64,000 bases of DNA from an uncultured Psychroserpens sp. (GTDB lineage: Bacteria; Bacteroidota; Bacteroidia; Flavobacteriales; Flavobacteriaceae): contig NZ_CANLNS010000001.1 in NCBI RefSeq assembly GCF_947492715.1, forward strand, positions 434,001-498,000, written 5' to 3'. Shown here piece by piece: positions 1 through 8,934 of this stretch (positions are counted from its first letter, which is position 1; every line of letters begins with the position of its first letter). A program made the position numbers and the translations under genes. The notes beneath the pieces were generated by a model. That model saw only the letters and a list, made by a program, of their open reading frames with translations, made no database searches and was not told the origin of the DNA.

Positions 1-603
1 GCTATCTTCTTTTTTACCAAAGTTATACTCGGTGTTTAACTCTGTAAATATTTGCCATTTATCTCCAGGAAATGTGTAATCATAGAAAAATCTATTTTGA
101 AATATAAATCCTTTCTGATCTAAAAACACATTGTCTTCAGTTTCATTATCTACCAAAGGAATATGGAAAGCGGTTTGAATTGTAAAATTGCTCACACTTT
201 TTATTGGATTAAACTTAATTGCTGGTGCAAACGATGTAAAACCAGAACGTGCAGTACCTCGTTCACCGTCAAATGAGAATACATCTAAAGCACTTCTATC
301 GTTAATAACATTAGAACGAAATTCCAATAGTAGTCCAACATTAAAGTTACTCTGCTCAGAAATACCAGTAAAAACATCTAATGTTGATGTAAAGAACGTC
401 TGTCTAGGTTCTTCTCCATTAGAAAATGTACTTTCGGTTTGTGTATAAAGGTTATTAAACCATTTAATATCCCATTGTCCTTTATTTAATAATTTTGAAG
501 GTGTATATTCTTGAATTACACTTTTTTCGGCATCCTGATCGTCTTGAGCAAATCCAGAAAACGCAATACTTACAATGGCTATTAATGTGATTATTTTTTT
601 CAT
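1..603 (-). CDS. Exported, probably outer-membrane barrel protein (3' end cut by window)
   Basis: An open frame runs from an ATG at 603 to the window edge, 201 codons without a stop, so the C-terminus is missing. The N-terminus is a clear signal peptide (MKKIITLIAIVSIAFSGFAQ, likely cleaved after or near the AQ). The mature part has alternating strand patterns with many aromatic residues (for example WDIKWFNNLY and FQNRFFYDYTF), as in Bacteroidetes outer-membrane barrels that model solute or fatty-acid channels. No specific family is recognised. It lies 31 bases downstream of the DUF547 gene on the same strand and may be co-transcribed with it. The call of a barrel is inference from strand pattern and signal peptide only. 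Confidence 0.75.
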   Translation of the reverse strand, partial: MKKIITLIAIVSIAFSGFAQDDQDAEKSVIQEYTPSKLLNKGQWDIKWFNNLYTQTESTFSNGEEPRQTFFTSTLDVFTGISEQSNFNVGLLLEFRSNVINDRSALDVFSFDGERGTARSGFTSFAPAIKFNPIKSVSNFTIQTAFHIPLVDNETEDNVFLDQKGFIFQNRFFYDYTFPGDKWQIFTELNTEYNFGKKEDS

Positions 604-634
604 TTCAATTTTTTTTGGTTGTTTATTTTTCTTT

Positions 635-1342
635 TTATTGTTTGTTTAAATTCCAATTATAGGTGTAATATGACACCTTAGATTTAGGTGCAATTTTATC
701 GGTTCTAAAAGTGTTTATATAGTCTATTTCAGTTCCTTTTTTAACGAAATCCTCTTTATACCATTTGAAAATTTCTGAAAGTTCAACTTTATTTTTTTTA
801 ACCTTAATAAAGCTAGAATTGTTAAGTGCTATTTCGGTCTGTTTTTGCAACTGCGCTTCTAATGTATTTGGCAGGTATGCTTTATTAATTAATGGCGGAC
901 AACCAACAGCTCCACATACAAGAACAAAGTGAAAGCGTGCATCACCAAATTGAGCTCTTAGCTTTTTATTTTCGATGTCATTAAGTGTAATAGTTTCACC
1001 TGCAATTTTATATTTGGTTTTATCGAAGAAACCCTTTTTATCTAATGGCGATTTTATCGGGTAATTATCTATAATACCTTTAATTACCGAAATATTATAA
1101 GCATTAATCCAAAAGGCTTGATAGGTTTTAGCATCATTTTTTGATACCGAAACCGTTTCGGCTAGTGTCGCCAAGGTATTTAAGGCTTCTTTATTATTAT
1201 TAATTTTAGAATAAGCCACTTTTCCGTTTGAAACATTTGTTTTAAAAAATGCATCTGCAGCTTTAAAAAATTCTGAAGTACTTTGAGAAAAACCAAAGTT
1301 TAAACTCGCAAAAAACGATAGAATAACTAATTTATATTTCAT
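635..1342 (-). CDS. DUF547 family exported protein
   Basis: This 235-residue protein has an N-terminal signal peptide ending near FGFSQS, so it is exported. It shows the two hallmarks of the DUF547 family: a FWINAYNISVIKGIIDNYPI block around residues 77-96 and a FHFVLVCGAVGCPPL block with paired cysteines around residues 137-151. DUF547 has no established biochemical role that I can name with confidence; members in Bacteroidetes often sit near membrane redox or thioredoxin-type genes. It is divergent from the flavin oxidoreductase gene at 1548, and the 205-base gap between them should hold both promoters. Family call is strong; function is unknown. Confidence 0.85.
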   Translation of the reverse strand: MKYKLVILSFFASLNFGFSQSTSEFFKAADAFFKTNVSNGKVAYSKINNNKEALNTLATLAETVSVSKNDAKTYQAFWINAYNISVIKGIIDNYPIKSPLDKKGFFDKTKYKIAGETITLNDIENKKLRAQFGDARFHFVLVCGAVGCPPLINKAYLPNTLEAQLQKQTEIALNNSSFIKVKKNKVELSEIFKWYKEDFVKKGTEIDYINTFRTDKIAPKSKVSYYTYNWNLNKQ

Positions 1343-1547
1343 GATTCGATTATCTTAAATTAAAAATTTTACAATCGCTAAGTCGTTTAAAAACCCTTTA
1401 CTTACAAGGATTTTAAAAAAATTTCTGCGTCTAACTTTTGAAGAAAACCTTACAAGATGACTTTAATTTAAAACAGATATAAATTAGAAAGCAGGATTAA
1501 GTTCTTATCTTTAGTAACGACAGAATCGTCATAACAACCAAAAAATT

Positions 1548-2846
1548 ATGGAGCATATCGTTATTATAGGAAATGGAATTTCTGGTGTTACTTTAGCAAG
1601 GCATATTAGAAAACTTTCCGACAAAAAAATCACAATAGTTTCTGGGGAAACAGATTATTTTTTCTCGCGTACGGCCCTCATGTATATTTATATGGGTCAT
1701 ATGAAGTTTGAGCATACGCAACCCTATGAAGATTGGTTTTGGAAAAAGAATCGCATAGACCTTCGTAAAGCCTTTGTGCAACATATAGACACCGATAAAA
1801 AAACACTAGCTCTTGATGATGGTGACCTCCTTACCTATGACAAATTAGTGATAGCAACAGGAAGTAAACCAAATAAATTTGGATGGCCAGGACAAGATCT
1901 AGATGGTGTTATGGGCATGTACCATAAACAAGATTTAGAAAACTTAGAAGCCTATGCACCAAACAACAAAGTATGCAAAAGAGCTGTTATTGTTGGTGGA
2001 GGTCTCATTGGTATCGAACTTGCTGAAATGTTAAATTCTAGAAATATTCCTGTTACATTTTTAGTACGCGAATCAAGTTTTTGGAATGGCGTGTTACCAG
2101 AAGGAGAAAGCGTCATGATTAATAGACATATTAAAAACCATCATATAGATTTAAGACTGTCTACTAATCTAAAAGAAATCAAAAGTGACAGTAACGGCAA
2201 AGTTAAGTCTGTTATTATTGAAGAAACTGGAGAGGAAATTGCATGTGATGTTGTAGGATTAACAGCAGGTGTATCACCAAATATTGACTTTATAAAATCA
2301 TCGAACATTGAAACTGGGAGAGGTGTAAAAGTTAATCGATACTTAGAAACTAATGTGCCTGATGTTTATGCCATTGGCGATTGCGCTGAACAACATGAAG
2401 CCATAGGAAACCGAAGACCTATTGAAGCCGTTTGGTACACAGGACGTATGATGGGAGAAACATTAGCACAAACCATTTGTGGAAATCGCATTCAATACAA
2501 ACCAGGACACTGGTTTAATTCGGCTAAATTTTTAGATATTGAATATCAAACTTACGGCTGGGTGTTCTCAAAACCAAAAGAAGGTCATGCTCATTTTCAT
2601 TGGAGACATGCCGACGACACAAAGTGCATTACCATTGAATACGACATCTCTACAAACCAATTCGTGGGTATTAACACGTTCGGAATACGAATGCGACATG
2701 AAACTTTTGACACATGGCTTACCGAAAATAGAGATGTTGATTATGTTATAAACCATCTTTCTGAAGCCAATTTCGACCCAGAATTTTACAGCCATTATGA
2801 AACCGAAGTCCTATCGGCTTATAATAACCAACTACAAACCGCATAA
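1548..2846 (+). CDS. FAD/NAD(P)-binding pyridine nucleotide-disulfide-type oxidoreductase
   Basis: A 432-residue flavoprotein. The FAD-binding Rossmann motif IIGNGISG is at residues 6-13, the second dinucleotide fold VIVGGGLIGIELAE is near 147-160, and the FAD-closing motif DVYAIGDCAE follows near 272. The layout is that of NADH-dependent reductases related to the nitrite reductase large-subunit flavin domain and rubredoxin/ferredoxin reductases; no CxxC redox pair typical of thioredoxin reductase is seen. It ends 2 bases before the membrane polyferredoxin gene, so the two are probably co-translated partners, the flavoprotein passing electrons from NAD(P)H to the iron-sulfur protein. That partnership is inference. 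Substrate unknown. Confidence 0.85.
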   Translation: MEHIVIIGNGISGVTLARHIRKLSDKKITIVSGETDYFFSRTALMYIYMGHMKFEHTQPYEDWFWKKNRIDLRKAFVQHIDTDKKTLALDDGDLLTYDKLVIATGSKPNKFGWPGQDLDGVMGMYHKQDLENLEAYAPNNKVCKRAVIVGGGLIGIELAEMLNSRNIPVTFLVRESSFWNGVLPEGESVMINRHIKNHHIDLRLSTNLKEIKSDSNGKVKSVIIEETGEEIACDVVGLTAGVSPNIDFIKSSNIETGRGVKVNRYLETNVPDVYAIGDCAEQHEAIGNRRPIEAVWYTGRMMGETLAQTICGNRIQYKPGHWFNSAKFLDIEYQTYGWVFSKPKEGHAHFHWRHADDTKCITIEYDISTNQFVGINTFGIRMRHETFDTWLTENRDVDYVINHLSEANFDPEFYSHYETEVLSAYNNQLQTA

Positions 2847-2848
2847 TC

Positions 2849-4447
2849 ATGAGCAATAAATTAAATCATAGTATGTCATTAGCTAAACCTGATGCCATTA
2901 ATATTTCAACAAAACAAAAAGTAGCATTAGCGATAGGCATCATTGGGCTATTTATTTTAGCATTGGCCCTTTTTAATACAAATTTCCCTAATAAAGGCGT
3001 GTTCTTGACACTAGCTTTAGGTTTAATAACCATAGGAATAGTAGTCTATTCTAGAGATGCTTATTTAACCAAACTTGAAGGTATTAAAAATGATGGTGTT
3101 TGGTTTAAATCTATTTCTTCTCGAGGTGTTTGGGGCTGGATTGTAGGTGTTATTCTAACAACCTTTTATATTGTACTTTACTTTTACCCACAATATTTAG
3201 GTTTAGATACTGCAACTAAGGACCATGCAAACAACACAGGCTTGGTTAGTTTATTTGACCCATTAAGTCAGTTGTTAAGCGGCAGAAACGCAAGCCAATG
3301 GTTTGTATATGGAGCATTATATACTGTAGCTATTTTAGCATTTGGCTATAAATTTATCTTGAAATACAGACATAATCGCTATCAACAAATACGTACGGTT
3401 TCTGTGATGTTCTTTCAATTAGGCTTTGCCTTTTTGATTCCGGAGTTTATGTATGTTATGAATAACGACTTACCATACTACGATTTAAAGAGTGTATGGC
3501 CGCTTAACTATTATATTTTTGACGAATGGTCTGTAAATGGCTTCTTATCAAACGGAAGTATTGGTTTAGCCTTAATCTTATTTGGGATTATTTCCATATT
3601 TGTTATCACCCCAATTTTAACTTATAAATTTGGAAAACGTTGGTATTGCTCTTGGGTTTGTGGATGTGGTGGACTGGCAGAAACTGCAGGAGATTCATTT
3701 AGACAATTATCCTCTAAAAAAATGTCTGCTTGGAAATTGGAACGTTGGCTAATTCATCTTGTTTTGGTGTTTTCTGTAGTCATGACAACAGCTATGGTTT
3801 ACACCTATTTAGGCTATGATAGTAATGACTTTTGGTTAACAAGAGGTGTTTTCATTGCTTTGGTTATTGGCTTTTTGACTGTTGTATTTGCAGGAGTTAT
3901 GCTTTTTAAAAGACAAGAATTAGGCAAAGATGCGAAATATGGTGCCATAGGTTTATTTGCTGTAATAGCTATATTAATCACTATGCATCTAACAGGTACT
4001 AATGAAAACGTATTTTATGTAAAAGCAGGAAATTTAAGATCGGCTTATGGTATTTATATTGGTTCTATTTTTTCAGGAGTTATTGGAACAGGTTTTTATC
4101 CAATTTTAGGAAGTCGTTCTTGGTGTCGTTTTGGATGCCCAATGGCTGCAATTCTTGGATTCCAACAACGTTTATTTTCTAAATTTCGAATTACAACTAA
4201 TGGTGGGCAATGTATTTCTTGCGGAAATTGTTCTAACAGTTGTGAAATGGGAATAGATGTAAGACATTATGCTCAAAAAGGAGAGAATATTGTACGCTCA
4301 AGTTGCGTTGGATGTGGAATTTGTTCTGCTGTTTGCCCAAGAGGTGTATTAAAATTAGAGAATGATAGTATGAAAGGGAGAATTAATCCGACTGAGGTAT
4401 TATTAGGAAATGATGTTGACCTTATGGATTTGGTTAATCAAAAATAA
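2849..4447 (+). CDS. Membrane-bound 4Fe-4S polyferredoxin (NapH/NosR/CcoG-like)
   Basis: A 532-residue integral membrane protein with helices at about 27-43, 50-67, 93-113, 150-172, 186-205, 238-258, 301-322, 332-352, 364-381 and 401-420. Two cysteine clusters in membrane-adjacent loops (C267, C271, C273 in CSWVCGCG; C426 and C430 in CRFGCP) resemble the CxxxCP motifs of NapH/NosR/RdxA proteins. The C-terminal tail carries a bacterial 2x[4Fe-4S] ferredoxin: C455, C458, C461, C465 and C486, C489, C492, C496. Such proteins move electrons across or along the membrane. It follows the flavin oxidoreductase by 2 bases. Which acceptor it serves cannot be told; it lacks the other nap, nos or cco genes nearby. 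Confidence 0.85.
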   Translation: MSNKLNHSMSLAKPDAINISTKQKVALAIGIIGLFILALALFNTNFPNKGVFLTLALGLITIGIVVYSRDAYLTKLEGIKNDGVWFKSISSRGVWGWIVGVILTTFYIVLYFYPQYLGLDTATKDHANNTGLVSLFDPLSQLLSGRNASQWFVYGALYTVAILAFGYKFILKYRHNRYQQIRTVSVMFFQLGFAFLIPEFMYVMNNDLPYYDLKSVWPLNYYIFDEWSVNGFLSNGSIGLALILFGIISIFVITPILTYKFGKRWYCSWVCGCGGLAETAGDSFRQLSSKKMSAWKLERWLIHLVLVFSVVMTTAMVYTYLGYDSNDFWLTRGVFIALVIGFLTVVFAGVMLFKRQELGKDAKYGAIGLFAVIAILITMHLTGTNENVFYVKAGNLRSAYGIYIGSIFSGVIGTGFYPILGSRSWCRFGCPMAAILGFQQRLFSKFRITTNGGQCISCGNCSNSCEMGIDVRHYAQKGENIVRSSCVGCGICSAVCPRGVLKLENDSMKGRINPTEVLLGNDVDLMDLVNQK

Positions 4448-4457
4448 TTCTAAGCAC

Positions 4458-5006
4458 ATGAAACACATAACCATCTTATTTCTCGTTTTTTTTAGCCTTA
4501 GTTGTTATGCCCAAAGAGACTATCAGAAAAATTATTTTGACAATGGAACTTTAGCTTCTGAAGGATGGGTTAATAACAATCAAAAAGTGGATTTCTGGAA
4601 ATTCTACCATAACAATGGTCGATTAGAAAGTGAAGGTCATTATGCCAATAATAAAAAAATTAAATATTGGAAATTTTACCATACCAATGGAAAGTTAAAA
4701 GATGAAGGCCATTATGGTAAAGGTCAAAGAATTAAATATTGGAAAGAATACCGATTTAACGGAACCATTAAAAGCGAAGGTCATTATGTTAATGGAAAGA
4801 AAAACAAATGGTGGTTGTTTTATGATTCTAATGAAAAAATAAATCATAAATGTCAGTTAGAAAATAATATAAAAAACGGATATTGCCTCATGTATAAAAA
4901 CGAGAAGTTAATCTCTGCCGTTAAATTTTCCGCGGGAAAAAAAATCAAGGAATGGACAGATTATCGCTCATTTAGAAAAGAAAACAGATTAAAAGATCTT
5001 CAATGA
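4458..5006 (+). CDS. Exported MORN-variant (YwqK-like) repeat protein
   Basis: The best start is the ATG at 4458, which begins a typical signal peptide (MKHITILFLVFFSLSCYAQ); an in-frame ATG at 4410 lies inside the polyferredoxin gene and would add 16 residues ahead of it. The mature protein of about 160 residues is built from tandem ~23-residue units of the form GxLxxEGHYxNxxKxxxWxFY, the MORN-variant repeat seen in YwqK-type proteins that Bacteroidetes carry in large numbers. The YwqK 'antitoxin' label used in databases is not supported by anything here, as no toxin partner is adjacent. It starts 10 bases after the polyferredoxin stop and shares ATGA with the next gene. Confidence 0.8.
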   Translation: MKHITILFLVFFSLSCYAQRDYQKNYFDNGTLASEGWVNNNQKVDFWKFYHNNGRLESEGHYANNKKIKYWKFYHTNGKLKDEGHYGKGQRIKYWKEYRFNGTIKSEGHYVNGKKNKWWLFYDSNEKINHKCQLENNIKNGYCLMYKNEKLISAVKFSAGKKIKEWTDYRSFRKENRLKDLQ

Positions 5007-5701
5007 CCAATATCAAAGTGATTATTCCTGCATATAATGAGGCAGATTCTATTGCACATGTTATACAGGATGTTCCAGACATTGTAAGTGAGGTAATTGT
5101 GGTAAGCAATAACTCTAACGATGACACTGAAATTAATGCGAAAAATGCTGGAGCAACAGTACTTAGCGAGGACAAAAGAGGTTATGGCTACGCCTGTTTA
5201 AAAGGAATGGATTATATCGCTCAACTCAAGACCTCTAATCAACCTGATATTGTGGTGTTTTTAGATGGCGATTACAGCGATTATCCTGAAGAGTTAACCA
5301 AAATAGTTGCACCTATTATAGATAACAATATCGATTTTGTTATTGGAGCTCGTGTAAAAAAATTACGAGAAAAAGGATCAATGACATTACCTCAAATCTT
5401 TGGAAATTGGTTAGCTACAACGCTTATGATGCTATTGTTTAGAGCTAAATTTTCAGATCTAGGTCCTTTTAGAGCCATTAAATATAGTAAGCTCCTAGAA
5501 CTCAATATGGAAGACAAAACTTACGGATGGACAGTTGAGATGCAACTAAAGGCATTACGTAAAAAATTAAGTTATACAGAAATCCCTGTAAATTACAGAA
5601 ATAGAATAGGTGTCTCAAAAGTTTCAGGTACGGTAAAAGGTGCTATATTTGCAGGCGTTAAAATTCTTGGTTGGATTTTTAAATACAGTTTTAAAAAATG
5701 A
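5003..5701 (+). CDS. Family 2 glycosyltransferase, polyprenyl-phosphate sugar synthase type
   Basis: A 232-residue GT-A-fold enzyme. The N-terminal IPAYNEADSI motif (residues 8-17), VIVVSNNSNDDT (31-42) and the metal/nucleotide-sugar-binding DGD at 88-90 are the standard GT2 signature of dolichyl-phosphate mannose synthase-like enzymes. A hydrophobic C-terminal stretch (213-230) may associate it with the membrane. The start ATG overlaps the preceding stop as ATGA, and its own stop overlaps the start of the next transferase, so the genes are translationally coupled. A role in making a lipid-linked sugar donor for the GT-C enzyme two genes on is plausible inference; the sugar is unknown. Confidence 0.85.
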   Translation: MTNIKVIIPAYNEADSIAHVIQDVPDIVSEVIVVSNNSNDDTEINAKNAGATVLSEDKRGYGYACLKGMDYIAQLKTSNQPDIVVFLDGDYSDYPEELTKIVAPIIDNNIDFVIGARVKKLREKGSMTLPQIFGNWLATTLMMLLFRAKFSDLGPFRAIKYSKLLELNMEDKTYGWTVEMQLKALRKKLSYTEIPVNYRNRIGVSKVSGTVKGAIFAGVKILGWIFKYSFKK

Positions 5702-7188
5702 TTCTTGAAACGACTATAATTGTCATTTATACCATTGCTATCATACTAATTTTTATGTATGCCTTGGCACAACTTAATTTGCTCTTTAATTATTTATCAT
5801 CAAAGAAAGTAGATACGGATTGTGAGACTTTTGATTTGTCAAATCCTAATGAAGTCCCTTTGGTAACCATACAATTGCCCGTTTATAATGAGATGTATGT
5901 TATGGAACGTCTTCTAGACAATATTGCACTTATTGATTATCCAAAAGATAAACTAGAAATACAAGTACTTGATGATTCTACAGACGAAACTGTTAAATCT
6001 ACACGAGCCCAAATTGAGAAATTAAAGACTACAGGTTTAGATATTAAGCATATTACTAGAACCGATAGAACAGGATTCAAGGCAGGAGCTCTTAAAGAGG
6101 GTTTAGAAATTGCTAAAGGCGAATTTATTGCCATTTTTGATGCCGATTTCCTTCCAAAGAAAAACTGGTTAAAACGTACAATTCCTTATTTTAAGGAACC
6201 AGAGATTGGTGTCGTTCAGACACGATGGGGACATATTAATAGAGACTATTCTATTCTTACCAAAATTCAGGCTTTTGCTTTAGATGCACATTTCACCTTA
6301 GAACAAGTGGGACGAAACAGTAAAGGTCATTTTATAAATTTTAATGGAACTGCTGGTGTATGGCGTAAAGCATGTATTATCGATGCTGGAAATTGGGAAG
6401 GTGACACCTTAACTGAAGATTTAGATTTAAGCTATAGAGCCCAACTTAAAAACTGGAAATTTAAATATCTTGAAGATGTTGAAACACCTGCAGAGTTACC
6501 TGTGGTTATTAGTGCTGCCCGTTCTCAGCAATTTCGCTGGAATAAAGGTGGTGCTGAGAATTTTAGAAAGATGCTCTGGCGTGTAATAAAGTCTAAAAAT
6601 ATATCTACAAAAACCAAAGTGCATGGCTTACTTCATTTATTAAACAGTACCATGTTTTTAAATGTATTTATAGTTGCTGTGTTAAGTATTCCAATGCTAT
6701 ACATTAAAAACGAATATGCACACCTGAGGTTCTATTTTTATTTCATGAGTTTCTTCGTGATGAGTACCGTAATCTTCTTTATTTGTTATTGGTTTATGTA
6801 CAAACAAATTTATGGTAGCGGGTTTAAAAGGTTCTTTGGTTATATTGGTATGTTCTTTACATTTTTTTCAATAGCAATGGGCTTCTCTCTTCACAATTCT
6901 ATTGCTGTTCTAGAAGGCCATATGGGTAAAAGAAGTGAATTTGTAAGAACACCTAAATTTAATATTAGTACCATTAAAGATTCTTGGAAGGGCAATAAAT
7001 ATTTGCGTAAAAAGCTATCACTAAATGTCGCAGTAGAAGGCCTTCTTATGCTCTACTTTGGATTTGGTTTATACTACGCATTTGTAGTTGGTGATCAAGG
7101 TGGTGATTTTGGATTATTTCCTTTTCACCTTATGTTATTTGTTGGGTTTGGTTATGTCTTTTTTAAATCTCTAACATCTAAAGTGTAA
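5698..7188 (+). CDS. Processive-type family 2 glycosyltransferase (cellulose synthase-like)
   Basis: A 496-residue membrane glycosyltransferase. An N-terminal helix (about 3-30) precedes a cytosolic GT2 domain with IQLPVYNE (58-65), LDDSTDET (91-98), DAD (148-150), TED (239-241) and QQFRW (277-281), the D, DxD, TED, QxxRW set of processive synthases such as cellulose, hyaluronan or glucomannan synthases. C-terminal helices lie near 309-333, 346-368, 381-405 and 445-492. All catalytic residues are present. It overlaps both neighbours by 1 to 4 bases. Product not predictable; a membrane-anchored glycan or glycolipid head group is likely from the companion transferases. Confidence 0.87.
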   Translation: MILETTIIVIYTIAIILIFMYALAQLNLLFNYLSSKKVDTDCETFDLSNPNEVPLVTIQLPVYNEMYVMERLLDNIALIDYPKDKLEIQVLDDSTDETVKSTRAQIEKLKTTGLDIKHITRTDRTGFKAGALKEGLEIAKGEFIAIFDADFLPKKNWLKRTIPYFKEPEIGVVQTRWGHINRDYSILTKIQAFALDAHFTLEQVGRNSKGHFINFNGTAGVWRKACIIDAGNWEGDTLTEDLDLSYRAQLKNWKFKYLEDVETPAELPVVISAARSQQFRWNKGGAENFRKMLWRVIKSKNISTKTKVHGLLHLLNSTMFLNVFIVAVLSIPMLYIKNEYAHLRFYFYFMSFFVMSTVIFFICYWFMYKQIYGSGFKRFFGYIGMFFTFFSIAMGFSLHNSIAVLEGHMGKRSEFVRTPKFNISTIKDSWKGNKYLRKKLSLNVAVEGLLMLYFGFGLYYAFVVGDQGGDFGLFPFHLMLFVGFGYVFFKSLTSKV

Positions 7189-8582
7189 TGCAATTCTGGA
7201 AGGCGTATAAGATTCCATTAGTGCTTGCTTTTGTTAGCTTATGTCTTTATCTATTATTTGCATACGATCTCGTTAGAACAAACTATACAAAACTTATAGT
7301 GTTATATTGCTTGCTATGGCTGGCTTTTATTCTACTTCTGAAATACTCAAAAAACCAGTTAAAGTTCTTAACGTGGTTAGCTTTTTTAAGTCGTGCCGTT
7401 TTTATTCTGGCGATTCCAAATTTGTCTCAAGATTTTTACAGATTTATTTGGGATGGCCGTATGATTTTAGAAGGTTTCAATCCGTACTTAACAACGCCAG
7501 AGTCGTATATTCAAACAGGAATTGACCTACCCGTTGCTCAAGCAGAAACCTTGTATGCTGGTATGGGAGAACTCAATGGAAGCCACTACACCAATTATCC
7601 ACCAATTAATCAACTATGCTTTACAATTGCTGCCCTCTTTTCTGGTCATAGTGTTTTAGGTTCGGCACTCGTTTTGCGGCTTTTGATTATTGCGGCCGAT
7701 TTTGGAACATTATTCTTTGGAAAGCGTTTGCTCGATAGATTAAACATCCCAGTAAAAAATATTTTTTGGTATATACTTAACCCGTTTATTATTATAGAAC
7801 TAACAGGTAATTTACATTTTGAAGGCGTTATGATATTCTTCCTCGTTTGGGGTTTATATTTACTTCATAAAAACCGCTGGAAATGGGCTGCAGTTGTATT
7901 TGCTCTATCTATTTCGGTTAAATTGATTCCTTTATTGTTTTTACCCTTGTTTTTTATGTGGTTTAATAAAACATCTTCCAACGATTCGACAACAACGCCC
8001 ATTTTTAATTTTAAAAAGTTGCTATTGTTTTATACTATAATTGCGGGTGTTACAATGCTATTATTTGTACCCTTTTTCTCTCTAGAATTTGTAAACAACT
8101 ACGCCCAAACAGTAGGTCTTTGGTTTCAAAAATTCGAATTTAATGCAAGCATATATTATCTCGCCAGAACAATAGGCTATTGGTTTAGAGGTTATAATGA
8201 AATTGCAGTTATAGGTAAAATACTGCCAATTTTAGTGTTTTCGTTTGTAATGATTTTGGCGTTTTATAAAAAAACAATGGACACTAAAACACTTATTAAG
8301 CACATGCTTTTTGCCTTTGCATTTTACTTATTTTTAAGCACAACTGTACATCCTTGGTATATAGCCACATTATTAGTTTTAGGTTTATTCACAAACTACA
8401 AATTCCCAGTGGTATGGAGTTTTATAGTTATATTAAGTTATCTCGCCTACATCAATCTTAATAAAGCCGATAAGTCTGAAAATTTATGGATCATCACGCT
8501 AGAGTATGTCATTGTATATGGTGTTTTTATTTGGGAAGTTTTCATAAAAAAAGCCAACCCAAAAGAGTTGGCCTCATCATAG
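7188..8582 (+). CDS. GT-C fold membrane glycosyltransferase (mannosyltransferase/GT87-like)
   Basis: A 464-residue polytopic protein with about ten hydrophobic helices. The first large periplasmic loop carries QDFYRFIWDGR (residues 81-91), with acidic residues D82 and D89 in the place where GT-C enzymes hold their catalytic Asp, and then GFNPYLTTPE, common to DUF2029/GT87-type polyprenyl-phosphate-sugar-dependent transferases. Its ATG overlaps the TAA of the previous gene by one base. Together with the polyprenyl-phosphate sugar synthase-like gene it forms a plausible donor-maker and donor-user pair. The extreme 3' end, in the last 15 codons, doubles as the terminator of the gene on the opposite strand. 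Confidence 0.8.
   Translation: MQFWKAYKIPLVLAFVSLCLYLLFAYDLVRTNYTKLIVLYCLLWLAFILLLKYSKNQLKFLTWLAFLSRAVFILAIPNLSQDFYRFIWDGRMILEGFNPYLTTPESYIQTGIDLPVAQAETLYAGMGELNGSHYTNYPPINQLCFTIAALFSGHSVLGSALVLRLLIIAADFGTLFFGKRLLDRLNIPVKNIFWYILNPFIIIELTGNLHFEGVMIFFLVWGLYLLHKNRWKWAAVVFALSISVKLIPLLFLPLFFMWFNKTSSNDSTTTPIFNFKKLLLFYTIIAGVTMLLFVPFFSLEFVNNYAQTVGLWFQKFEFNASIYYLARTIGYWFRGYNEIAVIGKILPILVFSFVMILAFYKKTMDTKTLIKHMLFAFAFYLFLSTTVHPWYIATLLVLGLFTNYKFPVVWSFIVILSYLAYINLNKADKSENLWIITLEYVIVYGVFIWEVFIKKANPKELASS
8543..8573 (-). terminator. Rho-independent terminator of the minus-strand gene at 8596, inside the opposing CDS
   Basis: Read on the minus strand, GCCAACTC, loop TTTT, GGGTTGGC forms an 8-bp stem (one T-G wobble) at 8572-8553, followed at once by a run of seven T residues (8552-8546). 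It sits about 23 bases after the stop of the 112-residue exported protein. It lies fully within the last codons of the convergent glycosyltransferase gene. A plus-strand transcript has the same stem but no T-run after it. Confidence 0.8.
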
Positions 8583-8595
8583 ATCGATAATAAAA

Positions 8596-8934
8596 TTATA
8601 GTTTTTTTAGGGCTATAATTGTATGAATCTCCACCTCTTCTTCATAACCATCTTCGTCTTGTTTAGGTTCTATAAGTGTCTTATATGTACCACTAAATTT
8701 AGAACCAATAAGTACTTCAGATCTTAAATCAAACGATTTCAAAAGTGATTCATCTACCTTTTGAAAGGTCATTGTAAATTGTTCTCCGTCTGTATTAATT
8801 CCAATAAAATTATAGCCATTCTCATTATAGCCATCATAGACACCTTCGAAAGTTCTGGTGTCTTGCATTGGTAACATTGCGGTAACTGTTAGGAAACATA
8901 AAATAAGTAGGCTGGCAATTGATTTTCTTTTCAT
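8596..8934 (-). CDS. Small exported protein of unknown function
   Basis: A 112-residue protein with a hydrophobic N-terminal segment (about residues 5-22) consistent with a signal peptide. The mature part is short, with FEGVYDGYNENGYNFIGI followed by strand-like segments and a charged, acidic stretch (EPKQDEDGYEEEVEI, about 90-104). No family is recognised. It could be a small periplasmic beta-sandwich or lipocalin-like fold, but there is no motif to prove it. A strong terminator follows it on the minus strand at 8573-8543, so it looks like an independently transcribed single gene. Confidence 0.65.
   Translation of the reverse strand: MKRKSIASLLILCFLTVTAMLPMQDTRTFEGVYDGYNENGYNFIGINTDGEQFTMTFQKVDESLLKSFDLRSEVLIGSKFSGTYKTLIEPKQDEDGYEEEVEIHTIIALKKL

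Noticed and set aside
188-448. 86-codon open frame on the plus strand near the left edge
   Set aside because: It is antisense to the truncated barrel gene that starts at 603, which has a clear signal peptide and runs to the edge without a stop.
4410-4457. Upstream extension of the MORN-like protein gene
   Set aside because: The added 16 residues would lie inside the polyferredoxin gene and precede an obvious signal peptide at 4458.
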